Shown piece by piece: positions 1 to 6,881 of a DNA stretch of 17,924 nucleotides (position 1 is the first letter of the stretch; the number at the start of each line of letters is the position of its first letter). This stretch comes from Alphaproteobacteria bacterium UBA2954 (GTDB lineage Bacteria > Pseudomonadota > Alphaproteobacteria > Puniceispirillales > Puniceispirillaceae). The notes beneath the pieces were generated by a model. That model was not told the origin of the DNA. It worked only from the letters and a program-made list of their open reading frames with translations, and did not search any database. Made by a program: the position numbers and the translations under genes. The DNA is taken from assembly GCA_002348585.1 (NCBI GenBank), contig DEBO01000157.1, forward strand, positions 1 through 17,924. The letters are read 5' to 3'.

Positions 1-603
1 GGCTGCAATTTCAGCAATCGGGAAGACTGTGCCCAAGACATTAGAGACATGCGGGACAGAAATAATTTTGGTCCGTGGCGTTATATGCGCCTTAAATTGT
101 TCCATATTGAAGCTACCATCTGCATCGACAGGAGCGGCAACCGTCTTTGACCCAACCCGGCCACCCAAAAGATGCCAGGGGACAATATTGGCATGATGAT
201 CAGCAACTGAGTTCAGCACCTCATCCCCTGCACCAAGATTGGTGTTACCATAGCAATGCGCGATCAAATTAAGGGCCATAGTCGCCCCGGATGTGAACAC
301 AATCTCTTTTTCAGAACGCGCACCAATAAGTTGGGCAACCTTGCCCCGCACAGCCTCATAAGCATCTGTTGATGCTTCAGACAAATAATGCAGGCCGCGA
401 TGAACATTGGCATAGGTCTGGCTGTAAGCAGAAGACATAGTATCCAGAACCATCTGCGGCTTCTGGGCAGATGCTGCTGAATCAAGATAAACTAGAGGTT
501 TACCATTCACTTGTCGGTCGAGGATGGGAAACTGCGCCCGGACAACGGCAGCATCAAAACCCATCTTTTGCCCAGTCTGGTATGTGGAGGCCTGTTGTGT
601 CAT
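1..603 (-). CDS. sufS: Cysteine desulfurase SufS, N-terminal 201 residues (cut by window edge)
   Basis: PLP-dependent cysteine desulfurase that takes sulfur from L-cysteine and feeds it to the SufBCD scaffold in the cytoplasm. The frame is open from the ATG at 603 to base 1. Visible family landmarks are the N-terminal FPIL...VNGKPLVYLDSAA, NVHRGLHYLSE, EIVFTSGAT (normally TRGATEAIN), DHHANIVPW with the cofactor-stacking His, and HVSNVLGT. The PLP lysine and the active-site Cys loop lie beyond the window. Start: ATG 603 sits 11 nt after the sufD stop; an in-frame ATG at 564 (MGFDAAV) would match shorter family members and cannot be excluded. It is the last visible gene of the iscR-sufBCDS operon. 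The family call is firm; only the exact start is uncertain. Confidence 0.95.
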   Translation of the reverse strand, partial: MTQQASTYQTGQKMGFDAAVVRAQFPILDRQVNGKPLVYLDSAASAQKPQMVLDTMSSAYSQTYANVHRGLHYLSEASTDAYEAVRGKVAQLIGARSEKEIVFTSGATMALNLIAHCYGNTNLGAGDEVLNSVADHHANIVPWHLLGGRVGSKTVAAPVDADGSFNMEQFKAHITPRTKIISVPHVSNVLGTVFPIAEIAA

Positions 604-614
604 CTACTTACCTG

Positions 615-1826
615 TTATTCAACTCCAGTTTGACGTGCCGTCCAGCCAGATACCTGACCTCGCAAAAAGTCAGCAAAAGGCTGGTAGCTAATTTCTTCCA
701 GCGTATCGACAAGAAAGGCATCAATCAGCATGGTGCGGGCCTCTGCTTCATCAATGCCGCGGCTTTTAAGGTAAAACAGAAGCGTTTCATCCAACTCGCC
801 AACGGTTGCGCCGTGGCTACAGACCACATCATCGGCAAAGATTTCAAGCTCTGGCTTAGCATCAGCTTCAGCGTCACGAGACAGCAATAAGGCTCTGCTC
901 ATCTGCTGGCCATCTGTTTTCTGGGCATCTGGGGCAACTCGCACCCGCCCCTGAAAGACACCACGTGCCTTGTCATCCAGCACACCGCGGATCAGCTGAC
1001 GTGATTTACAATCAGCATATTCATGGCTGACAACTGTTGTAATGTCATGATGCTGATTATCGCAGCCAAGATAAACAGCTGACATGGCAGCCTGTGCATC
1101 TGGGGCGGCAAAAAAGCAATGCGTTTCCATGCGGGTTATCTGACTGCCCTTGGAGACCGAAAAACTGTTCACATTTGCCTGACCGTCAAGCCTGAATAAA
1201 GTCAGGCCAAGATGTGTTGTGTGGTTAGCTTCATCCTGAAGCTTGATATGATCAAGTGTTGACCCCTGACCAAGCCGCACAAGAATAAGAGGCTGCGACA
1301 GACTGGATGCCCCTTCATGGAGTTCTGCCAAATGAAGATGCGCACCATCGGCAATATCAATAAAAATAAATGGATGAGATGCTTCATCTATTTTACCATC
1401 TGTGAATTGCAAAATAAGCGGGGTATCAATCTTGGCTGAACCCGCAATCTCAATCTTCACAGCTGCCGTCTGGCAACTGGCTGACAATGCTGTCAGATGG
1501 TGGTTGTCTGGCAACAAAGCAAAAGCCTTATGGCAGATGGCCTTGTCACCAGAAATGTCTGATGCGATTATGCCCGCAGGAAGGCTGGCGGCCGCAAGGT
1601 GAGGCGCAAGACCGGCTGTGAAGTTCAACACTTCTCCGTCGAGCCTTGCAGCGCGGGCTATTGATGAGCTCTGTTTGGGCGGGTTAAGAACAACATCTGA
1701 CAAATGCGACAGTGACGTGAATTTCCAGGCTTCTGTCTGCCCGTTTGGCCAGTTCACAGACTCAAGATAACTCTGCGCTGCTTCTTTTCGATCGGCCCAT
1801 GTTTTATAAAGACGTTCAGGCTGCAT
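615..1826 (-). CDS. sufD: Fe-S cluster assembly protein SufD
   Basis: Scaffold subunit of the SufBC2D complex, paralogous to SufB, on which Fe-S clusters are built. The protein has 403 residues, close to E. coli SufD (about 423). It has the N-terminal helical part (RLYKTWADRKEAAQSYL, TEAWKFTSL), a beta-helix core, and the C-terminal landmark CSHGATVGELDETLLFYLKS, whose His belongs to the SufB-SufD interface site in known structures. I chose ATG 1826 (MQPERLY) because it overlaps the sufC stop by 11 nt, as is common for translationally coupled suf genes. The longer frame to 1880 would run 65 nt into sufC and adds a basic stretch (MIRRWHLKLRK) unlike the family. The sufS gene follows after 11 nt. 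Confidence 0.95.
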   Translation of the reverse strand: MQPERLYKTWADRKEAAQSYLESVNWPNGQTEAWKFTSLSHLSDVVLNPPKQSSSIARAARLDGEVLNFTAGLAPHLAAASLPAGIIASDISGDKAICHKAFALLPDNHHLTALSASCQTAAVKIEIAGSAKIDTPLILQFTDGKIDEASHPFIFIDIADGAHLHLAELHEGASSLSQPLILVRLGQGSTLDHIKLQDEANHTTHLGLTLFRLDGQANVNSFSVSKGSQITRMETHCFFAAPDAQAAMSAVYLGCDNQHHDITTVVSHEYADCKSRQLIRGVLDDKARGVFQGRVRVAPDAQKTDGQQMSRALLLSRDAEADAKPELEIFADDVVCSHGATVGELDETLLFYLKSRGIDEAEARTMLIDAFLVDTLEEISYQPFADFLRGQVSGWTARQTGVE

Positions 1827-2568
1827 CGCCAAGCCCTGAATAACCATTTTCCTCAACTTCAAGTGCCAGCGTCTTATCACCGGATTTGACTATCCGCCCG
1901 CCTGCTAAAATGTGCACTTGATCTGGGACAATATGATTTAAAAGACGCTGATAATGAGTAATGACTAGCATGCCCCGCTCAACCGAACGCAGTAAATTCA
2001 CGCCTTCTGAAACGATCTTTAGCGCGTCTACATCAAGACCTGAGTCAGTCTCATCTAGAATCGCCATTGATGGTTTCAAGAGAGCCATCTGCAGAATTTC
2101 ATAGCGTTTCTTCTCACCACCAGAAAAGCCCACGTTCACAGGCCGTTTCAGCATGTCATCTTTGATGCCTAGATTTTTGGCTTCTGCGCGGACCATTTTT
2201 ACAAACTCAAGCTGATCAACCTCATCTTTGCCTGCATCGCGCTTACGAGCATTCACCGCCGCCCGCAAAAACGCCATACCGCCCACACCAGGAAGTTCAA
2301 CAGGGTACTGGAAAGCCAGAAACATGCCAGCACGGGCACGTTCGTCAGCTTCCATCTCCAGCACAGACTCGCCATCTAGAAGAATATCACCTTCTGTAAC
2401 CTCATAACCGTCACGCCCGGATAACACATAGGATAAGGTTGACTTACCAGACCCGTTTGGCCCCATGATGGCATGGACCTCACCCCGGCCAATTGTTAGA
2501 TCAATCCCATGCAAGATTCCTGTGTCGCCGATACGGGCATGCAGATTTTTAATTTCAAGAAGAGACAT
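1816..2568 (-). CDS. sufC: Fe-S assembly ATPase SufC
   Basis: Cytoplasmic ABC-type ATPase that dimerises on SufB-SufD and drives the shape change needed for cluster assembly. The protein has 250 residues, the usual length. Walker A is GPNGSGKST (about 36-44), the Q-loop is AFQYP (Q87), the signature is FSGGEKKR (about 148-155), Walker B runs into AILDETDSGLD (about 169-179) and the H-loop is VITH (H205). The DETDSGLD form is typical of SufC rather than of transport ABC proteins. Start ATG 2568 gives MSLLEIKNLHA, with an AAGGAA ribosome site upstream. It lies 23 nt after sufB and overlaps sufD. Confidence 0.97.
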   Translation of the reverse strand: MSLLEIKNLHARIGDTGILHGIDLTIGRGEVHAIMGPNGSGKSTLSYVLSGRDGYEVTEGDILLDGESVLEMEADERARAGMFLAFQYPVELPGVGGMAFLRAAVNARKRDAGKDEVDQLEFVKMVRAEAKNLGIKDDMLKRPVNVGFSGGEKKRYEILQMALLKPSMAILDETDSGLDVDALKIVSEGVNLLRSVERGMLVITHYQRLLNHIVPDQVHILAGGRIVKSGDKTLALEVEENGYSGLGDAA

Positions 2569-2591
2569 GAATCACAAATTCCTTTTCCTAA

Positions 2592-4043
2592 CTAACCTAC
2601 AGAACCTTCAAGGCTTATCCCAATAAGCTTCTGGGCTTCAACCGCAAATTCCATAGGCAGTTCGTTCATTACTTCTTTACAGAAACCGTTCACGATTAAA
2701 GACACAGCTTCTTCCTCGTCTAATCCGCGCTGCAGACAGTAAAACAACTGGTCCTCAGAAATGCGTGACGTTGTAGCTTCATGTTCAATTTTAGCAGATG
2801 GATTGCGCGACACCATATAAGGGACTGTATGCGCCCCACAAGTATCACCAACCAAGAGTGAGTCACACTGGGTAAAATTCCGACTATTCTCAGCCGCCTT
2901 ATTCATCTCGACAAGACCCCGATATGTGTTGTTTGACCGCCCGGCAGAGATGCCTTTGGAAATGATGGTTGAGCGCGATCCTTCCCCTAGATGAATCATT
3001 TTTGTACCGGTATCTGCCTGCTGCGCGCCGTTTGTTACAGCAACTGAATAAAATTCTCCCACAGAATCTTTCCCCTTTAATACACATGATGGATATTTCC
3101 AGGTTATCGCTGACCCGGTTTCCACCTGGGTCCAGGAAATTTTTGACCTATCTCCGCGGCAGGCCCCGCGCTTGGTAACAAAATTATAAATGCCACCCTT
3201 GCCAGTTTCATCACCTGGGTACCAGTTCTGTACAGTTGAATATTTTATCTCAGCATCGGTCTGCGCGACAAGTTCGACCACTGCTGCGTGAAGCTGGTTT
3301 TCGTCCCGCTGGGGGGCTGTACAGCCTTCGAGATAGGAAACATAAGAGCTATCTTCAGCAATGATCAACGTGCGTTCAAACTGACCTGTGTTTTTCTCAT
3401 TAATCCGAAAATAAGTGGACAATTCCATCGGACAGCGCACGCCCTTGGGAATATACACAAAAGATCCATCGGTAAACACAGCCGAATTTAGCGCAGAAAA
3501 ATAATTATCCGATACCGGAACCACAGATCCCATATATTTGCGGACTAGATCCGGATATTCGCGGATAGCCTCTGAAATGGGACAAAATATAACTCCTGCC
3601 TTAGCCAGCTCTTCACGAAAGGTTGTAGCCACGGAAACAGAATCAAAAACCGCGTCTACGGCCACACCAGCCAGCATCTTCTGTTCATTCAGCGGGATAC
3701 CTAATTTTTCATACGTGCGCAGCAGCTCAGGATCCACCTCATCAAGAGATTTCGGGGCTTCAGCTGATTTTGGTGCTGCATAATAATAGATATTATCATA
3801 ATCGATCGGCGGGACATTCAGCTTGGCCCAGTCAGGCGGTGTCATCTTCAGCCAATACCGGTAGGCCTTCAGACGCCAGGTAAGCATCCATTCGGGTTCC
3901 ATTTTCTTCCCAGAAATGAACCGAATAACATCTTCTGACAATCCCTTAGGGGATTTTTCTGTCTCAATATCCGTCACAAAGCCGTATTTATAGGCCCCAG
4001 TCGCCTGTTCAACGGCTTCAATGGTTTCAACTGTCGCCACCAT
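2592..4043 (-). CDS. sufB: Fe-S cluster scaffold protein SufB
   Basis: Core scaffold of the SufBC2D complex; it accepts sulfur from the SufS/SufE branch and holds the nascent cluster. The protein has 483 residues (E. coli SufB has about 495). Landmarks include [92 protein letters not shown], and [19 protein letters not shown]. In my hand alignment C393 of that motif corresponds to the catalytic Cys405 of E. coli. The C-terminus [19 protein letters not shown] is almost invariant in the family. It lies 35 nt after the regulator gene, so it is probably the first structural gene of the operon. Confidence 0.97.
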   Translation of the reverse strand: MVATVETIEAVEQATGAYKYGFVTDIETEKSPKGLSEDVIRFISGKKMEPEWMLTWRLKAYRYWLKMTPPDWAKLNVPPIDYDNIYYYAAPKSAEAPKSLDEVDPELLRTYEKLGIPLNEQKMLAGVAVDAVFDSVSVATTFREELAKAGVIFCPISEAIREYPDLVRKYMGSVVPVSDNYFSALNSAVFTDGSFVYIPKGVRCPMELSTYFRINEKNTGQFERTLIIAEDSSYVSYLEGCTAPQRDENQLHAAVVELVAQTDAEIKYSTVQNWYPGDETGKGGIYNFVTKRGACRGDRSKISWTQVETGSAITWKYPSCVLKGKDSVGEFYSVAVTNGAQQADTGTKMIHLGEGSRSTIISKGISAGRSNNTYRGLVEMNKAAENSRNFTQCDSLLVGDTCGAHTVPYMVSRNPSAKIEHEATTSRISEDQLFYCLQRGLDEEEAVSLIVNGFCKEVMNELPMEFAVEAQKLIGISLEGSVG

Positions 4044-4078
4044 ATTTTGCTACCCAATCTTCATGTTCATCATTAATT

Positions 4079-4534
4079 TCATGTTCTTGTCTGTATCCGT
4101 TGGGCTGATTCTGAATCAGGAAAAAGAGAGGCCGGGTCAAATAAGTCAGCGAGACTTACAGATAACAGCGCCTCTCTGAGGGCCGTATTAACACGGTTCC
4201 AATTGCCTCCCATAAAACAACCCTTCTGCACAGTACAGGGCTCTTCAGCCCCATCAACACAAGCTGTAAGGGCGATTGGCCCCTCAATAGCCTCAACCAC
4301 CTCTGCAATACTGATCCGACTGACCGGTCGGGACAGCTGGCAACCGCCACGAATACCACGCTGTGTCCGCACTAGATCTGCTGCAACCAACGCTTTGATC
4401 ACCTTTGCAGCTGTGGCTTGTGTGAGCTGCGCAGCCTCGGCAATCTGCCCACTGGACAACAAACAGTCCTGGCGGCTGTTTAACACACCAAGCACTAGAA
4501 TGGCGTAATCTGTCATTCGGTTAAGCCGAAGCAT
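4079..4534 (-). CDS. Rrf2-family regulator of the SUF operon (IscR/SUF-regulator type)
   Basis: Winged-helix transcription factor of the Rrf2 family, 151 residues, at the head of the suf operon. It starts MLRLNRMTDYAILVL, the family opening. The HTH spans about residues 27-60 (SGQIAEAAQLTQATAAKVIKAL) and is followed by the wing RGIRGGCQLSRP. Three cysteines (C92, C100, C106; pattern C-x7-C-x5-C) sit where IscR binds a [2Fe-2S] cluster. The position of IscR His107 is Phe here, so a fourth ligand is not evident. Known relatives repress suf or isc genes when Fe-S supply is adequate. An IscR-like dyad lies over its own promoter (4612-4636), which suggests autoregulation of the whole operon. Confidence 0.93.
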   Translation of the reverse strand: MLRLNRMTDYAILVLGVLNSRQDCLLSSGQIAEAAQLTQATAAKVIKALVAADLVRTQRGIRGGCQLSRPVSRISIAEVVEAIEGPIALTACVDGAEEPCTVQKGCFMGGNWNRVNTALREALLSVSLADLFDPASLFPDSESAQRIQTRT

Positions 4535-4611
4535 TCTTTGATAAATCTTTCCCGTCTGCCACAGCCCTTCGCCCTCAAGTACAAAACATCGTATCTGCGA
4601 ATGATTATCAT

Positions 4612-4636
4612 AAACAGGACTATATCAGTCTTGTTT
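4612..4636 (-). promoter_or_regulatory. IscR type 1-like operator over the iscR-suf promoter
   Basis: On the minus strand this 25-bp element has outer arms AAACA and TGTTT and inner arms GACT and AGTC around the 5-nt centre GATAT, so 9 of 12 base pairs are symmetric. The core GACTGATATAGTC fits the E. coli type 1 IscR core GACT-RWWWY-AGTC at every position; the flanks of the published consensus are not all matched. It overlaps the predicted -10 region about 80-100 nt before the regulator start. Binding by the encoded regulator is inferred. Confidence 0.6.
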
Positions 4637-4662
4637 AAAGAACATAAGAAATGCTGCGTCAA
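4634..4662 (-). promoter_or_regulatory. Candidate sigma-70 promoter of the iscR-sufBCDS operon
   Basis: The -35 box is TTGACG (4657-4662), with a 17-nt spacer and a weak -10 box TTTAAA (4634-4639, 4 of 6 matches). Its placement directly against the IscR-like dyad supports it. The leader to the regulator ATG would be about 100 nt. Confidence 0.45.
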
Positions 4663-4728
4663 AAGCAAGTTAGCCTTACACAATTTAGGCCTGTAATTTG
4701 ACAAGTTTTACATTTTTTTCGGATGGTG

Positions 4729-4744
4729 GCAGACCTAGGTCTGC
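4729..4744. repeat. Perfect 16-bp palindrome between hspQ and the iscR promoter
   Basis: The sequence GCAGACCTAGGTCTGC is identical on both strands. It lies 14 nt after the hspQ stop and about 65 nt upstream of the predicted iscR -35 box. It could fold as a 6-bp stem with a CTAG loop, but no T-run follows it in the hspQ direction, so an intrinsic terminator is unlikely. A protein-binding site is equally possible; neither is shown. Confidence 0.5.
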
Positions 4745-4758
4745 AATCAGTGCGAGAT

Positions 4759-5100
4759 TCAGTTAAAGGCTTCTGGTCTTAGCTGATATCTGCCTTCTTC
4801 AAGGCCGGTGAAAACATCTTCAATATCAGGATGTCCAACGGGCCCATTTTCGTCATCAGACAACAGATTTTGTTGTGACACATAGGCAGAATAATAGCTA
4901 TCAGCATTCTCAGCCAACAAATGATAAAAAGGCTGCTCACGTGCGGGACGAACATCTTCCGGGATGGAAGCGTACCATTCTTCTGTGTTATCGAATTCAG
5001 GATCAACATCAACGATTACGCCCCGGAAGGGGTAATGACGATGACGTACGATATCCCCAATACAGAATAAAGGCTTATGTGTCGGTTTAGTTTTTGTCAT
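4759..5100 (-). CDS. hspQ: Heat shock protein HspQ (YccV-like)
   Basis: Small cytoplasmic protein of the HspQ/YccV family, 113 residues. In enterobacteria HspQ binds hemimethylated DNA, affects DnaA levels and acts as a Lon specificity factor; its role here is assumed by family. Family landmarks are FCIGDIVRHRHYPFRGVIVDVDPEF, EWYASIPEDVRPAREQPFYHLLAEN, and YVSQQNLLSDDENGPVGHPDI. It starts 17 nt after the rpmF stop on the same strand, so the two are probably cotranscribed. Confidence 0.93.
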   Translation of the reverse strand: MTKTKPTHKPLFCIGDIVRHRHYPFRGVIVDVDPEFDNTEEWYASIPEDVRPAREQPFYHLLAENADSYYSAYVSQQNLLSDDENGPVGHPDIEDVFTGLEEGRYQLRPEAFN

Positions 5101-5117
5101 CAGGCAGTCTGAGGCTC

Positions 5118-5303
5118 TCAGAACCGGTCCTTGACCTTAAGAACCTGCTTACCACCATACATACCAGTTTTAAGGTCAATGTGGTGTGGACGATGCAGTT
5201 CACCAGTAACCTTGTCTTCAACATATGCATCACTCCTGATGGAGTCATGGGCCCGGCGCATGTCCCGCTTGGATTTGCTAATTTTACTCTTTGGAACAGC
5301 CAT
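5118..5303 (-). CDS. rpmF: 50S ribosomal protein bL32
   Basis: Ribosomal protein bL32, 61 residues, part of the large subunit near the exit side. It begins [20 protein letters not shown], the conserved bL32 start, and ends [20 protein letters not shown]. The four zinc-binding cysteines of many bL32 proteins are absent, which is the usual alphaproteobacterial form. I chose ATG 5303; the in-frame upstream Met (5321) would add MQEIKT before the invariant MAVPK. The gene sits 106 nt after tRNA-Ala and 17 nt before hspQ. Confidence 0.96.
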   Translation of the reverse strand: MAVPKSKISKSKRDMRRAHDSIRSDAYVEDKVTGELHRPHHIDLKTGMYGGKQVLKVKDRF

Positions 5304-5327
5304 TGTTTTTATTTCCTGCATGCAACA

Positions 5328-5345
5328 CTCTGGACCATCCCAGAG
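5328..5345. repeat. Short inverted repeat in the rpmF leader
   Basis: CTCTGG and CCAGAG form a perfect 6-bp stem around a 6-nt loop, 25-42 nt upstream of the rpmF ATG. It could be a small leader hairpin in the tRNA-rpmF transcript. A stem this short can arise by chance. Confidence 0.25.
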
Positions 5346-5409
5346 CAGCTTCTATTTTCATCAGCACAAGCCCGTTTCTAGTCCTGCACAAATTGAGAAG
5401 TTATAAACT

Positions 5410-5485
5410 TGGTGGAGCCAGACGGGATCGAACCGACGACCTCATGCTTGCAAAGCACGCGCTCTCCCAGCTGAGCTATGGCCCC
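5410..5485 (-). tRNA. tRNA-Ala (anticodon UGC), CCA encoded
   Basis: A 76-nt cloverleaf on the minus strand: acceptor GGGGCCA pairs with TGGCTCC and includes the G3:U70 pair that identifies tRNA-Ala. The D stem is GCTC/GAGC, and the anticodon stem CGTGC/GCATG holds the loop TTTGCAA with anticodon TGC. The T arm is GTCGG-TTCGATC-CCGTC, with one T-T mismatch that I recall from other alphaproteobacterial tRNA-Ala genes. Discriminator A and the 3' CCA are encoded. It lies upstream of rpmF-hspQ on the same strand. Confidence 0.96.
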
Positions 5486-5537
5486 TTGACACTTTGATTA
5501 TTCCATCCCACCTCAGAGTTTGGAGTAGACCGAACGC

Positions 5538-5568
5538 TTTATATGGGTGAAATACCTATTAAGGTCAA
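5538..5568 (-). promoter_or_regulatory. Candidate promoter of tRNA-Ala
   Basis: Minus strand: TTGACC (5563-5568) and TATAAA (5538-5543), separated by 19 nt; reading CATATA as the -10 box gives 17 nt. A GC-containing stretch (GCGTTCGG) follows, similar to the discriminators of stringently controlled stable-RNA promoters. The tRNA 5' end is about 50 nt downstream. Spacing is not ideal. Confidence 0.4.
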
Positions 5569-5610
5569 GCTAAATTTCACACATGCAGACGGTTTTTTTA
5601 GACAAATATT

Positions 5611-6214
5611 CTATTTCGCAGCTGTGACATGTTGAAGGGCCTCAACTACAGCTGGGTGCACCAATTTGCCCTTATGTACATTCAAACCGGCAGCCAGATG
5701 TGAGTCAGTTTCAAGAGCCGCCATGCCGTTTTCTGCAAGCGCCAGCACAAAAGGTAATGTCGCATTATTTAGAGCCTCAGATGAGGTAAGCGGCACAGCA
5801 CCTGGCATATTTTCCACACAATAACGGACAATTCCATCAACCACATAGGTAGGGTCCTGATGCGTTTTTGGACGTGATGTTTCAAAACAGCCCCCCTGAT
5901 CAATTGCTACATCAACCAACACTGCCCCTAGCTTCATTTGCTTCAGCTGCGCCCGAGAAACAAGCTGCGGTGCAGATGCCCCTGGAATGAGAACCACTCC
6001 AATAACCATATCTGCTGATAAGAGGGCTTCAGCCATGGTAGGAACTTCTGCACCAGCCACTATATAATCTGCATCAGACGCCTCAATATTGCGCCCGGCA
6101 CCCCTTTCAACGTATACATTATGGCCTTTTTTCGGTTAATTCCTTCACAGATGACGGAACCAATCCTACCTGATGTTCATTTGCTTTGGTCTCAGCAGGC
6201 ACACCTATGCGCAT
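5611..6214 (-). pseudogene. ald: Alanine dehydrogenase pseudogene (internal deletion plus frameshift)
   Basis: Remnant of the NAD-dependent enzyme converting L-alanine to pyruvate and ammonia. It starts at ATG 6214 after a strong GGGGAGAG ribosome site, with the Ald N-terminus MRIGVPAETKANEHQVGLVP. At a run of six A (near 6127-6132) the frame shifts and reaches a stop within about 10 nt. In the next frame it continues GHNVYVERGAGRNIEASDADY. After AGAEVPTMAEALLSAD it joins directly to the C-terminal third, ADMVIGVVLIPGASAPQLV ... AIDQGGCFETS ... YCVENMPGAVP ... LNVHKGKLVHPAVVEAL. Compared with about 370-residue Ald proteins, roughly 170 residues are missing, including the catalytic Lys/His region and the GxGxxG Rossmann motif. 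An intact ORF for 149 residues remains (to 6060) but cannot be an active enzyme. It is divergent from an intact lrp-type gene, the usual arrangement. Confidence 0.9.
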
Positions 6215-6317
6215 AACACTCTCCCCTTTATTGGATTTGCTGGCAGGTTTGTATTCACCTCAACATCAAAAAATTACAAGACTTTACCAGAAACGTGTTT
6301 GTGAAATTATGCGCGTC

Positions 6318-6332
6318 CAGAATACTTTTCTG
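6318..6332. promoter_or_regulatory. Lrp-type operator in the ald-lrp intergenic region
   Basis: CAGAATACTTTTCTG matches the E. coli Lrp consensus YAGHAWATTWTDCTR at 14 of 15 positions and is itself a dyad (CAGAA/TTCTG). It lies 91-105 nt before the lrp-type gene and about 105-120 nt before the ald remnant, inside an AT-rich stretch. Family practice suggests control of ald and autoregulation; binding here is inferred. Confidence 0.5.
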
Positions 6333-6422
6333 AACATTTATTAACTTTTGTGATAAAATTACGATGATTATTGTGCAGTTTATTAATTTTTAAAAATAAA
6401 TTATTTTTGGCGGGAGGCGGAA

Positions 6423-6881
6423 ATGGACAAATTGGACCGGTCAATACTTTCTATTCTTCAGGAAAATGCGCGGATTTCTAATGTTGATCTGGCTGACAGA
6501 ATCGGTTTATCCGCATCAGCCTGTCTGCGACGCGTTGCCCAACTGGAAAAGGATGGACTTATTACCGGCTACCATGCGGACCTTAGCCTGGAGAAGCTTG
6601 GCCATTCTGTTCTGGTGCTGGTGCATATAACGTTAAAGGGCCAGTCAAAAGAAATGCTGCAGGATTTTGAGACCGCAGTCGGCAATATACCTCAGATTCT
6701 AGCCTGTTTTTTGCTGGCTGGCGAAAGTGACTATCTGTTGCGGGTAGCAGCAAAAGATGTGGCTGATTATGGGCGGATACATTCAGATTTTCTGGCAGCA
6801 TTACCACATGTTATGCGCATGGAAAGTAATTTTGTGTTGCGTGAAGTCGCCAATCGCGGTCTGTCTGCAGACAGTATTTAA
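6423..6881 (+). CDS. Lrp/AsnC-family transcriptional regulator
   Basis: Lrp/AsnC-family regulator of 152 residues, the usual length. It has an N-terminal AsnC-type HTH (LDRSILSILQENARISNVDLADRIGLSASACLRRVAQLEKDGLI, about 3-48) and a C-terminal RAM ligand-binding domain (VLVLVHITLKG ... ACFLLAGESDYLLRV ... VMRMESNFVLREV). ATG 6423 follows a clear GGGAGG ribosome site. It is divergent from the ald remnant, the arrangement seen for the alanine-responsive regulators AldR and related proteins, so its original job was probably activating ald in response to alanine. Because its partner is dead, it either regulates other genes or is drifting; its frame shows no damage. Its stop overlaps the selO stop by 4 nt (convergent). 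Confidence 0.9.
   Translation: MDKLDRSILSILQENARISNVDLADRIGLSASACLRRVAQLEKDGLITGYHADLSLEKLGHSVLVLVHITLKGQSKEMLQDFETAVGNIPQILACFLLAGESDYLLRVAAKDVADYGRIHSDFLAALPHVMRMESNFVLREVANRGLSADSI

Noticed and set aside
264..485. Minus-strand 73-residue ORF inside the sufS region
   Set aside because: It is an out-of-frame shadow; the overlapping frame from 603 to 1 gives clear SufS motifs throughout.
4729..4744. Palindrome as an intrinsic terminator of hspQ
   Set aside because: The stem is only 6-8 bp and is followed on the minus strand by mixed bases and then A residues, not a T-run.
6127..6132. Programmed frameshift in ald at the six-A run
   Set aside because: Ald is not known to be frameshifted, and the large deletion of the catalytic core makes a rescued product inactive anyway.
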